Origin: Branchinecta lynchi
Taxonomy: Eukaryota; Arthropoda; Branchiopoda; Anostraca; Branchinectidae
Assembly: GCA_023053575.1 (NCBI GenBank)
Contig: JAKZAP010000022.1
Span: 11,946,518-12,010,517 of the forward strand
Length of the DNA: 64,000 nt
Direction of reading: 5' to 3'
Shown: piece by piece, positions 54,680 to 64,000 of the stretch
How the letters are laid out: every line of letters starts with the position of its first letter
Position numbering within the stretch: the first letter of the stretch is position 1
Notes under the pieces: model-generated
Seen by the model: the letters and a program-made list of their open reading frames with translations, nothing else
Database searches by the model: none
Told to the model about the DNA's origin: nothing
Made by a program: the position numbers and the translations under genes

Positions 54680-55126
54680 GGATTCCGCGAACTACCCGAG
54701 AAAATAAGTTCCACACAAATGATTTCTTACCCCTAAGTCGAACATCTAATCAACTTTATATAAGACTTTGACTATTAACAAACTTTCCGGCTCTGACCGG
54801 ATTTCGGGCCAACTACTTGTCCGGAGAGAAAATGGTTCTCATATCCGTGTTCAGCATGTCTACTTACTCCTAAATCGGTTACCTCATTATCTGTTAAAAC
54901 AAATTTCTTCGCCCCTTAATTTGAACCCACACCCCTAAATGTTGAGCTACAGAGCCCATCTACGAACTCGACCTCTCCCTTGACGTAGAGTCATCACGCC
55001 AAGTTTCATCAAAATATCTCATTCCGTTGGAGAGTTACCGTGCTGACAGACGGACAGACAGACAGGCACAAGGACAACTTTTACGAAGTCACAGGTATCC
55101 CTCCATTTACGTTTCGGGATCCTAAA
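54680..55126 (-). mobile_element. R element, copy 2, truncated
   Basis: It ends on the + strand with TCCATTTACGTTTCGGGATC. It contains the units around ACTACTTGTCCGGAGAG and the GACGGACAGACAGACAGG stretch. It is inverted relative to copy 1; its far end is truncated against the LINE remnant. Confidence 0.7.
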
Positions 55127-55250
55127 ACGGGGCAAAGTTCAGGGAGAATTTTTAAGCTAGAAACAGCAAATCTGGTCACGTTGCTGAAAAAATATAGGAA
55201 TGACAAAAACAAAGACAATTCACACTATCGTGCGACATGTGGCAACCCTA
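55127..55250. mobile_element. hAT-Z MITE, right part (split element)
   Basis: GACAATTCACACTATCGTGC and GACATGTGGCAACCCTA match the right end of the copy at 12610. The octamer ACTATTAC follows at 55251-55258. Confidence 0.8.
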
Positions 55251-55258
55251 ACTATTAC

Positions 55259-55473
55259 CAATAACGTATGACATACGTGCTTTAGCGCCACCGCGATTTT
55301 TCGCAACTGGGTATTTTTCGCCACTATAGGTAGCGTAGCAGGTAAAAAAGGACAAAAGCAGAATATAGATAAGTGGTGGGATTCGCGAAAGAATCTCAGA
55401 AGGATTTTGCGCCCCTTCTTGCTACTATACTTAGGCTACAAATGATTTCTGGAAAAGCAAAAGCATTAAAAGA
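55259..55473. other. Unique DNA between hAT-Z and HP-C
   Basis: About 215 bp with no match I could find in the window; the right-hand counterpart of 52258-52538. Confidence 0.45.
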
Positions 55474-58400
55474 ACAAGAGCTACGAGCTCATATGGCACT
55501 TGTACGAGTAGGCTGTACAGGAAAGTAGATGAAAACGTCACAAAATACACCCGCCATCCAAAAAGACGGTTCGGAAATAGAAATAGGATATTTAGTTTCA
55601 CTCATTTCTGAGCAGTTCCGGCATCGTCTCGATTGCAAATGCACATGACTGTTCAAACTTTCATCCCAATAAATCCATTTGTTTGATCCCTAGACGTGCT
55701 ACACGATTTCCGGTACTCACTCTATTTCCACCTACCGTGGCCGAATCTGGTTCGGAATAAAAAAAAATCGACCACCTAAAGCATCTTCGTTTATACCATC
55801 TACCAAGTTTCACTCGAATCTGAGCATTTTTGGAAAGTTCCGGTACCCCCCCCCCCTTCCCACCAACGTTGTCGGAGCCGGTTCGGGCCCAATCTCTTAA
55901 TTCCCTCATCAAGTTTGACTGAAATTGGAGCATAGACTATCTGCAAGTTTCCAGTACCCCCCCCCCCCTACCTTGGCCGAATCCGGCCCAGACGCCAAAT
56001 AACAAATCTAGGCCGCATAAACTCGGCACTGTCGAATTGCATCTCATTCGGTCCATCCGTTTGGTTTTTGTGCATGTCAAAAGTCCCCCCACCCCCAATT
56101 CCCCTAATCGTGGTCGCATATGGTTCGAACGCATGTTTTACATGTCGAGGCCATCGATTCGTATCACCCATGAAGTTTCACTCGAATCAGACCACTCGTT
56201 CGCAATTTATAGAAGTCCATATTTCTCTTCTCTTGCTCCCCCAAAAATGCTCGGATCTAGGAACGGAAGTTTCCGGGGGTATGTTGTGTCAGGTTTTTGA
56301 GTCAAGATAATTCGGGTCGCTAATATGCCTGCAAAGTTTCGTTGTCGTTTTACATCTGGAACTATTCTAACTCACGACTACCGGAATTCCAGGAAACCCC
56401 CTCCAACTCCCCCCACAGAGCCCCGAAACCATCTGGCTCCGTCAATTTCATCTAGGCCTAATGTTTGTTCCATCCATTAAGTTTCGTCCCAATCCCTCTA
56501 CTTTTAGAGTTTCTTGAGTTTTCCACACCCCCCCCCCCCATCCCCACAGGTATCGGACCCGACTCGGACGTGACACTGAACGTCCGAGGCGATAGCTCAC
56601 CAGACAAGTTTCATTCAAATCCGATCACCCGTTCAAAAGTTATGCACGACCATGAAGTTTCACTCGAATCAGACCACTCGTTCGCAATTTATAGAAGTCC
56701 AAATTTCTCTTCTCTTGCTCCCCCAAAAATGCTCGGATCTCGGATTCTTTCGTTGTCGTTTTACATCTGGAACTATTCTAACTCACGACTACCGGAATTC
56801 CAGGAAACCCCCTCCAACTCCCCCCACAGAGCCCCGAAACCATCTGGCTCCGTCAATTTCATCTAGGCCTAATTCTTGTTCCATCCATTAAGTTTCGTCC
56901 CAATCCCTCTACTTTTAGAGTTTCTTGAGTTTTCCACACCCCCCCCCCCATCCCCACAGGTATCGGACCCGACTCGGACGTGACACTGAACGTCCGAGGC
57001 GATAGCTCACCAGACAAGTTTCATTCAAATCCGATCACCCGTTCAAAAGTTATGCACGCCACTAGATTCCGGACTCCCCATCCACCGACTCACCCCATGA
57101 TGGTCGGGTCGGGGAAACGGCTGTTCTCAAGTCAATCTGTTCGGATCCCTGACATACCTGCCAAGTTTCATCGCCCTAGGACATCAGGAAATATGCCGAA
57201 CTCGCGGGATCGCTAGAAATCCGGACCCCCACCCCAACTCCCCCACAGTGCCCTGATCCGGTCCGGCTATGTCAATGACGTGTCGAGGACCTGTGCTTGT
57301 TTTTCCCACCAAGTTTCATCCCGATCCCTCCACTTTAAGCGTTTCTCAAAATTTCCGGTTCCCTCCTCCAACTCCTCCCAGTGTCATCGGATCCGGTCCG
57401 GTTACGTCAATGACGTGTCTAGGACCTGTGCTTGTTTTTCCCACCAAGTTTCATCCCGATCCCTCCACTTTAAGCGTTTCTCAAAATTTCCGGTTACCTC
57501 CTCCAACTCCCCCCAGTGTCATCGGATCCGGCCCGGATTTAAAGTGAGGTGTCTGAGACACAAGGTCATCCTAAATATCAATTTTCATCAAGATCCGATC
57601 ACCCGTTCAAAAGTTATGCACGCCACTAGATTCCGGACTCCCCATCCACCCACTCCCCCCACGATGGTCGGGTCGGGGAAACGGCTGTTCTCAAGTCAAT
57701 CTGTTCGGATCCTTGACATACCTGCCAAGTTTCATCGCCCTAGGACACCAGGAAGTATGCCGAACTCGCGGGATCGCTAGAAATCCGGACCCCCATCCCG
57801 ACTCCCCCACAGTGCCCTGATCCGGTCCGGTTATGTCAATGACGTGTCTAGGACCTGTGCTTGTTTTTCCCACCAAGTTTCATCCCGATCCCTCCACTTT
57901 AAGCGTTTCTCAAAATTTCCGGTTCCCCACCCCAACTCCCCCACAATGCCCTGATCCGGTCCGGTTATGTCAATGACGTTTCTAGGACCTGTAGTTGTTT
58001 TTCCCACCAAGTTTCATCCCGATCCCTCCACTTTAAGCGTTTCTCAAAATTTCCGGTTCCCTCCTCCAACTCCCCCCAGTGTCATCGGATCCGGCCCGGA
58101 TTTAAAGTGAGGTGTCTGAGACACGAGGTCATCCTAAATATCAATTTTCATCAAGATCCGATCACCCGTTCGCAAGCTAAAAATACCTCAAATTTTGGCT
58201 TCACCCTCCCTCCACTCCCCCCCCCCCCAGATGGTCGAATCGGGGAATTGATGATTTCCTATTTAAGCTGGTCGGGTCCCAGACATGCCTGTCAATTTCC
58301 ATCGTCCCAGCACATCAGGAAGCACGGAACTCGCGGGATCACTACAAATTCGGACTTCTCCCCCCCCCAACTCCCCCAAAGTGAGCGGATCCGTTCCGGT

Positions 58401-58866
58401 TATATCAGTCACGTATCTAGGACTTTTGCTTGTACTTTCCACCAAGTTTCATTCGGATCCCTCCACTCTAAGTGTTTTCCAAGATTTCCGGTTTCCCCCT
58501 CTAACTCCCCCCAGTGTCACCGGATCCGGTCTGGATTTAAACTAGAGGGTCTGAGACACGAAGTCCTTCCATGTATTAAGTTTCATTAAGATCCGATCAC
58601 CCGTTCGTAAGCTAAAAATATCTCATTTTTCCTATTTTTTCCGGATTCCCCCTCCCTCCACTCCCCTCCAGATGGTCGGATCGAGGAAGCGACAATTTCT
58701 AATTTAATCTGGTCCAGTTCCTGATATGCTTACCAAGTTTCATCGTCCTAGCTTATCTGGAAGTGCCCGAACTAGCAAAACCGGGACCGACAGACCGACA
58801 GACCGACTGACGGACAGAAATAACAATCGCTATATGGCACTTGAGTAAGCTCAAGTGCCATAAAAA
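55474..58866 (+). mobile_element. HP-C element, copy 3 (3.4 kb, longest)
   Basis: It starts AACAAGAGCTACGAGCTCAT and ends GGCACTTGAGTAAGCTCAAG, TGCCATAAAAA. The interior is a long array of related units with CCAAGTTTCATCCCGATCCC and GATCCGATCACCCGTTC, several C homopolymers of more than 10 (55848, 55958, 56527, 56937, 58217) and duplicated blocks (e.g. 57267 and 57398; 56580-56640 and 56980-57055). Long proline/serine-rich frames here are by-products of the C-rich units. The right end abuts the hAT-G right part. Confidence 0.8.
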
Positions 58867-59022
58867 TCGGCTATTTTGACGAAAAATCGACCAATTTTCA
58901 GAAAAAACGCCTGTTTTCATGAAACAATCAATTGTTTCGCGCCGACTCGTTTTTTTTTACCGACTGGCCGACAGGCATTGGGGGGGCGGCACCCCCCCCC
59001 CCCCCCAGTCGTGACGCCCCTG
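58867..59022. mobile_element. hAT-G MITE, right part (split element)
   Basis: It continues exactly from the left part with TCGGCTATTTTGACG and ends AGTCGTGACGCCCCTG, followed by the duplication TGTTAGAG. It contains G and C homopolymers just inside the end, like the copy at 1445. Confidence 0.88.
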
Positions 59023-59030
59023 TGTTAGAG

Positions 59031-59130
59031 GGGCTAGAATGTACAGTACGAAATTGGGGTCCCCGGTTTAGAAATATCTCGAGTGATTATGGAAGTAGGT
59101 TTCGTTAGTATTAAGGATAAGACAGGTCCT
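59031..59130. mobile_element. TTAA-L MITE, copy 5, right part
   Basis: GGGGTCCCCGGTTTAGAAAT and TATGGAAGTAGGTTTCGTTA, ending AAGACAGGTCCT, match the right half of the other TTAA-L copies. The terminal TTAA is altered to TGAA. Confidence 0.65.
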
Positions 59131-59276
59131 TGAACTTTTTACCCGACTCCGCGCGAATTATCATGTGCCAATAATAATAGCTTTATTATTTATTATTGCC
59201 ATTTATCATACAACGAAACAAAAACACAACGAAAGTTAAGCAACCACTAAAACGCGCCAAGGACACACGTGCCTGA

Positions 59277-60234
59277 AGCATTGTCCAAATAGGTTTAATT
59301 AGCTGAATAGCGCTATACGACGTTTAGGTCTTAATACACACGCATGTTCAAATAGGAACCCGGGAGGTTCTTTTGAATGCAGCGTTCGGTGTTGCCAAGC
59401 TGATACCGTTTCGAGTTTCTATAGATCAGAAAAAGTGTTCATAGTACTACTTGAATCTCTCCGTTCATCCAACCCCGGATGAACGGAGGCATGAAACCTT
59501 GAGTTTGGAGCTAACATCTTGAACAACGCACCGATATACCCTGCCCCAGTTAACTTCAGTACCCCACACACACAAGACGAGGTTGGCAACTCTGAAAGCG
59601 GGGAAAAGAACTGTTAAAATGCCCGCCTACACACTCGACGACAAGATTTTTAAACTCCTACGTGCCATACTACGTGAAGCACTACAACGACAATATCCTC
59701 AAATCGACGTGATAGCTTATCATGTGTGTTCTTCTTGTTGCATCTTTTGGTGTTTTTCTCTTCTTACTTGTTTGACGTTACCCATGTTCTTTTTTGACGA
59801 TACCCATGTTATTTCATTGTGATAAAGGGAAAGAATAAAGATTATTATTATTATTACTTGAAGTACACCAGTACAATTTGACGCCCAATATATTCTAAAA
59901 AACTACTATATTTACGAATGGACAGCATTAGTCCTCGAACTAGCAGTAAGCAGTCGTAACAAAACAAAACGTATTCTTTTGAAGAAAAGTTGTTTCTTCA
60001 GCTTCCAACAAAGTAGAACTTTAGTGCTTCCCCTGGCAACCCTGACGACGCTGCTCCTTTCCTCGGCCCGCTGGCGGACCAACCAAGCGATCTGATTGGC
60101 TCTGCATAAGGGAGAATAGAGCCGAGCTCCATTTTCCTTATTCGCCTTATTACAGCGCGCCCCGAGGAAAAGACGAATCTGTAATAAGCTTTATACGCCG
60201 TAAGACACCTTACAGCACCTATTTGGACAGTGCT
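59277..60234. mobile_element. TIR-K MITE, copy 2, carrying a retroposon
   Basis: The ends AGCATTGTCCAAATAGG and CCTATTTGGACAGTGCT are flanked by TGA (59274-59276 and 60235-60237). Without the insertion at 59455-59854 it is co-linear with copy 1 in reverse orientation, e.g. ACCAGTACAATTTGACGCCC. Confidence 0.8.
59455..59854 (+). mobile_element. 400-bp retroposon with (ATT)n tail inside TIR-K
   Basis: It is flanked by the duplication TACTTGA (59448-59454 and 59855-59861). The 3' end is AATAAAG followed by (ATT)n. Near the 5' end a 12-bp perfect hairpin, CTCCGTTCATCC / GGATGAACGGAG with a six-base loop, is followed by a non-repetitive body including a short frame MPAYTLDDKIFKLLRAILRE that I do not recognise. 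Confidence 0.7.
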
Positions 60235-60458
60235 TGAGAAGCGCCCTCTTCACAGACAGGCAGTTATAAGGGGATCAGCAGCTAGAAGCTAGACTAGAAG
60301 ATTCTCAGACCAGAAAATTCGCTGAGGGACGCTTTGGATCGCCTCACTACCTCACTGAGTGTAGCTGCAACACCTACGGGAAACAAGTTCCTGGCTCACG
60401 CTACAGTTCTTTGGGAGTTTGTGTAGGCGTTGGGCAACTCGATTATAACCGGTTTTAA

Positions 60459-60794
60459 AGCCCACCTCGCACTATTTGACCTACTTTTTATGTTGCTGTA
60501 TTAAAAACTATTTGAACACTGTAAAAGTACTCCCAGGACCCAGGAACACTCCCAGGTCCATTGACTTCTAGCAATAACTCGGGAAAATTCAGATAACTGG
60601 TTTTAAGCATCAGTAGCTTGATACGCGGTAGCATAATGCGCACGAAAAATGGTAAATTGCAACAACTTCAAAGATTACTGAGGTATCGTTAGCGGGCTTA
60701 GAATATGGGGTCTCATTTGGGTCTCAAGGCTTAAGAATTAACGAATGTAGTTTAGGAAGTATGTTGCGTTGGCATTGCAGACAAGACGGGTCCT
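60459..60794. mobile_element. TTAA-L MITE, copy 6
   Basis: The left flank is TTAA (60455-60458) with end AGCCCACCTCGCACTATTTG. The right end ACGGGTCCT has lost TTAA. It contains CAGATAACTGGTTTTAAGCA, matching the family. Confidence 0.7.
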
Positions 60795-60824
60795 GGTAGG
60801 TAACCTGGCCGATTTACTGACTAT

Positions 60825-61012
60825 ACTGTCAATAGTTTGATAACAGATAACGCATGGATGTGCATCCTTGTGTTAAGTGTTACGGTGACGCCGAGGATAT
60901 TTCTGTTAAGACCCTTTCAAGCGTTATGTTTTGAGAACGAATTTCTGTTACGACCCTTTTGAATATTTCGCGAAAACGTAACATCCTAAAGGGTCATAAT
61001 AGACATATGCTC
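60825..61012. repeat. Repeat DD, copy 2
   Basis: TTTGATAACAGATAACGC, CATCCTTGTGTTAAGTG and AAAGGGTCATAATAGAC match 29165-29770. This copy lacks the TTAA-P insertion and so marks the empty site. Confidence 0.5.
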
Positions 61013-61164
61013 TTAACGTTTGAACTGATCCAGAAGATCTTCCAACCTCGACTAGTCGTTTTTCTTCCTTCCTTTGCTTTCTGATCTTGCGCATTCGACT
61101 CATTATCGAAACTAACTACTTATTATTTTTTTCTTTTTCTTTTTTATTATTTTTCTAATTATCA

Positions 61165-62131
61165 TTTTAGATAGATAGATATGTTTATTGATCCAACTCG
61201 TAGCACCGACCTGGCACTAAATACGTCGACCATTACATTTAAATACTTGAATAATTGAGTAAAATACTTGAATATATACAATTCTTACATAAAATAAAAT
61301 AAATCACTTAGAATTCCCTTGTTTTTTGTTAATCTTCTCAGTGAAATATGGAACACAGGAATTTGAATACCGGTTTGTGCGACATTTAACTGGCACCAGG
61401 AGATTTTGATGCCGTGTCCGTCCTGTCACCGGTGCTAGATCGGTCAGAATATGTCTGTGTTTTTCACTGGCAAGGATTGATTGGCCAAAACGTAAAATTA
61501 AGTTTTACCGGCGGACATGGAGTGGCTCGAGTCTTAATAGGAGGAGGGAAGCTTCGTAACCGTTGTATTTCAGTCCTAGCATAATGCGGCACGCTCTGAT
61601 TTGCGGTGATTTAATCTCTTCGTTATGTTGTATGCTTCTTTGTACAAAGGGTCCCCAAACTGGGCAGGCATACTCCAGTATTGGTCGCACGTATGTCACA
61701 TAAGCCAATTTCAAAGATTCTACAACGAATCAAAATCGCTTCATTGTCGTGATGGACTGGCGTGCAGCATTCCCTTTCTTCACGAGGTTGCAAACATGGT
61801 CACTGAATTTGCAATCTTCGGTGAAAGTGACACCCAACAAAGCGTGACTCTTAACCATATCAAATATAGAGTCAGGCTCATTGAATTCAATTTTCAGCGG
61901 GCTGAATCGAATCACTTTACTCTTTTGCGGGTTTAGAGGTAGTTTTGCAAGGTCACAGTCACGATAAAAAGAAGGCACTAAGTCGGGTTCAAATTGTGGT
62001 AAAGTGACTCCTTGATTGACTAGGAATTTGAGCAAGAACGACAAATCGTCAACGAACGATTGACGATCGTTTTCGTTTTCGTTCTTCCTAGTGGTTTCCT
62101 CTTTTTGTTCAGCGACATAAATAAGATTCAT
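61165..62131 (-). mobile_element. LINE ORF2 remnant with (ATCT)n tail
   Basis: In - strand order: LPLNPQKSKVIRFSP, HALLGVTFTEDCKFSDHVCN, AARQSITTMKRF, then after a frameshift KLAYVTYVRPILEYACPVWG and RACRIMLGLKYNGYEA. The 3' end reads GATCAATAAACATATCTATC with an (ATCT)n tail at about 61190-61172. It is an L2/CR1-like element, truncated 5' of the catalytic motif. Confidence 0.75.
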
Positions 62132-62150
62132 AAAGAATTATTTTTTTTTG

Positions 62151-62420
62151 TTCCTTTCAAAATATAGCCAACAGGGACTGCTATACATTACAACCACAAC
62201 TGAATTTACAACAACAACAAAAATGCGTAAAGATATCTAAAGTAGGTCGTCCTATACTTCACTAAACATTTTTAACTGTACGCTTACTTCTTTTTATGTT
62301 CATTTCGTACATTTTGTTTGTTGATTTGTGTTTTATTCGTATTGATCGTATGTGTTTTTTCCTAATTTCCACCCATGTTAGCCTAGTTGGGGTTCAAATA
62401 AAACTGATTGATTGACTGAA
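62151..62420 (+). mobile_element. Probable LINE 3' end with (TTGA)n tail
   Basis: The segment ends TAGTTGGGGTTCAAATAAAA followed by CTGATTGATTGACTGA. A polyadenylation-like AATAAA followed by a short simple-repeat tail is typical of L2/CR1 3' ends. No coding part was recognised. Confidence 0.45.
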
Positions 62421-62426
62421 ACACAA

Positions 62427-63665
62427 AACAAGAGCTGTAAGCTAATATGGCACTTGCACGGGCTGAGATGTACTGTTTGATCAAAAGTACTTTTCGACTG
62501 TGCGGTTCAGATTCGCCCTTTAAGGGAGCTAGAGAAAAAGTATTTTATTCTTGAACTTGGCTGGAATTATACGCACTTTAAAGGCGCTAGAAATTCATCT
62601 GTAAGCAAAACCCTCGATTCAAAAACGATAGTGATCACTGATATATACCGTTTGGTCAAAAGTTTTTTTTTCACTTTTCGGTTAAAATGCGCACTTTAAG
62701 GGTGCTAGAAGTTTTGTGTTTAGCAACACCCTTGTGGCACAAATGATCATGGGTTGAGATGTATCGTTTGATAAAAAGTACTTTTCGACCTTGCGGTGAA
62801 GATGCGCACTTTAAGGGAGCTACAACTTCATTTTTAAGCAAAATCCTTGAGGCAAAAATGATAATGAGCTCATGGGGATCATGAAAATGCATATTTTGCT
62901 TAAAAGTATTTTTCTTAATTTGCGGGTCATGGTTGGTACTTTAAGGAATGGTCGGATTTGGAAAGTGGCGATTTCTAATGCTATCTTATCAAATTTCTAA
63001 TATTCCAGCCAAGTTTCATCGTCCTAGCACACTGGAAGTACCTTAACTCGCAATCACCGGAATTCAGGATCCCCCCCCCCCCCTTCAAAAACCCCACAGT
63101 CACCAGAGCCTATCCGGTTCTGTAAATGATTTGTCCGGAGCATCTGTCTGTTATTCACACAAAGTTCCATTCCGATCTCTCCAGTCTAATCCGGTCACGT
63201 ATTCCCCCCCCCCCCCCAGCTCCCCCATTACTACCGGATCGAGTAAATTTTTATTTACAAGTCAGTTGGATCGGGTTCCTGATATGCCTCCCAAGTTTCG
63301 TCATGAAAATCCCCAGAACCGCCATCACCGGAATTCCGGGAAACTCCCCTTCACCCCCCCCCCCCCCCAAGTGTCCGGATCCAGTCCAAATGTGTAAACG
63401 ATTTATCTTGAGCAGATGCTTGTTATTCCTAGCAAGTTTCACTCCGATCCCTCCATTCTAACCGTTTATCGGGATCTCCGGTCTCCCCCCACCCTCCCAA
63501 CTCCCCCATAGCTGTCGAATCCGGTCCGAACTTCAAATAAAACATCAGAGATATGTCATTATTCAGGTATTAAGTTTCATTCCAATCCGATCCCCGTTCG
63601 AAACTTACAGACCACAAAAAATACAGGATCGAACATGCTGGCTGGTAGGCCAGTGCCATAAAAAA
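62427..63665 (+). mobile_element. HP-C element, copy 4, with a different left-half array
   Basis: It starts AACAAGAGCTGTAAGCTAAT and ends in a shortened hairpin, GCTGGTAGGCCAGTGCCATA, followed by A residues. The left half (about 62465-62940) is a tandem array of about 115-bp units sharing GCACTTTAAGGG, GCTAGAA and GTTTGATCAAAAGTACTTTT-like lines. The right half has the usual CCAAGTTTCATCGTC and CGATCCCTCC lines and several C homopolymers. Confidence 0.75.
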
Positions 63666-63753
63666 GGAAAACTATGTGGAAAGCACGAAGCCTCCAACAA
63701 TCGTGGCACACAAACCTCAGTCAGGATGGATCGAACCCACAAACCTCAATCCG

Positions 63754-63915
63754 ATATTCAAATAATGCATACAACGGATACGTCAGCTACGATGCTTCAT
63801 CAGCAATATTTCGGCCCTCCTTGGCAAAGGTCCTAGAAGCAGTCGTAAGCAGGGCCGAAATATTACTGACGAAGCATCGCAGCTGACGTATCCGTTGTAT
63901 ACATTATTTGAATAT
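63754..63915. repeat. FB-E foldback element, copy 2
   Basis: The arms ATATTCAAATAATGCATACA / TGTATACATTATTTGAATAT continue through GGATACGTCAGCT and AATATTTCGGCCC for about 70 bp with several mismatches. The loop is about 20 bp. It is the imperfect relative of the palindrome at 30106. Confidence 0.75.
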
Positions 63916-63929
63916 ATGTTTTAAAATCA

Positions 63930-64000
63930 GCTTGTCTGCCTGTTTGGCAAAGTCAGCTTACTGTTTGGCAAAGTCAGCTTGCCAAACAGGCAGAGATAGA
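63930..64000. repeat. GTTTGGCAAAGTCAGCTT tandem and inverted repeat at window end
   Basis: TGTTTGGCAAAGTCAGCTT occurs twice in tandem (about 63940 and 63961). CTGCCTGTTTGGCAA is inverted at 63981 as TTGCCAAACAGGCAG. The element is cut by the window end. Confidence 0.55.

Noticed and set aside
56465..58589. Open frames of 130-166 codons rich in Pro, Ser and His-Gln
   Set aside because: They run through HP-C tandem units and C homopolymers, change frame between units and exist in several overlapping frames; a by-product of repeat composition.

Overview
This is eukaryotic, animal DNA. It is gene-poor and AT-leaning and is crowded with short non-autonomous transposons. The one host gene I can support is the 3' half of a MICAL-like (MICALL-type) gene on the + strand. 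Five exons (17742-18248, 27728-27975, 32189-32314, 37468-37580, 41946-42130) carry a proline-rich linker, a complete bMERB Rab-binding coiled-coil domain and a short basic C-terminal tail, and an AATAAA signal follows at 42261. All splice sites are GT-AG and the junction phases agree. The N-terminal CH and LIM domains expected of this family are not visible and probably lie upstream of the window. The phylum cannot be fixed from this sequence; a non-vertebrate metazoan is the best reading because of the dense MITEs, L2/CR1/Jockey-like LINE ends and the absence of vertebrate repeat families.

Nearly everything else is repeats. The family labels used below are mine. hAT-F, -G, -H, -Y and -Z have CAGG-like ends and 8-bp target duplications. 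TTAA-L, -M, -N, -P and -Q are flanked by TTAA and end in AGGACACC-like sequence, so they are piggyBac-like. TIR-A, -B, -D, -J, -K, -V, -W and -AA are inverted-repeat MITEs, several with 3-bp duplications. HP-C elements end in a GGCACTTG/CAAGTGCC hairpin and are built of about 280-bp tandem units. R elements end in GGATCC and carry 131-137-bp tandem units. S is a GATGAAAAATTTG-ended family, FB-E a foldback family, and there is a tRNA-derived SINE. At least nine LINE fragments are present, all broken.

Layout: 1-17.7 kb is a mixed MITE/LINE landscape upstream of the first visible exon. 17.7-42.3 kb is the gene, whose four introns (about 9.5, 4.2, 5.2 and 4.4 kb) are loaded with the same repeats, including a perfect 122-bp-arm palindrome in intron 2. 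42.3-50.9 kb is repeats with no gene. 50.9-59.1 kb is one nested stack: a TTAA-L element split by a hAT-G element, split by a 7.56-kb block bounded by two HP-C elements, containing a hAT-Z element, split by R elements around a LINE fragment, itself split by hAT-F. 59.3-64 kb holds TIR-K, a LINE, a further HP-C and a foldback copy.

The strongest novelty is the nested stack with intact target duplications, especially the HP-C-bounded block sitting inside a single hAT element. The perfect palindrome and the repeated association of G/C homopolymers with mobile-element ends come next. I found no CRISPR array, bacterial operon, intact transposase or intact reverse transcriptase.
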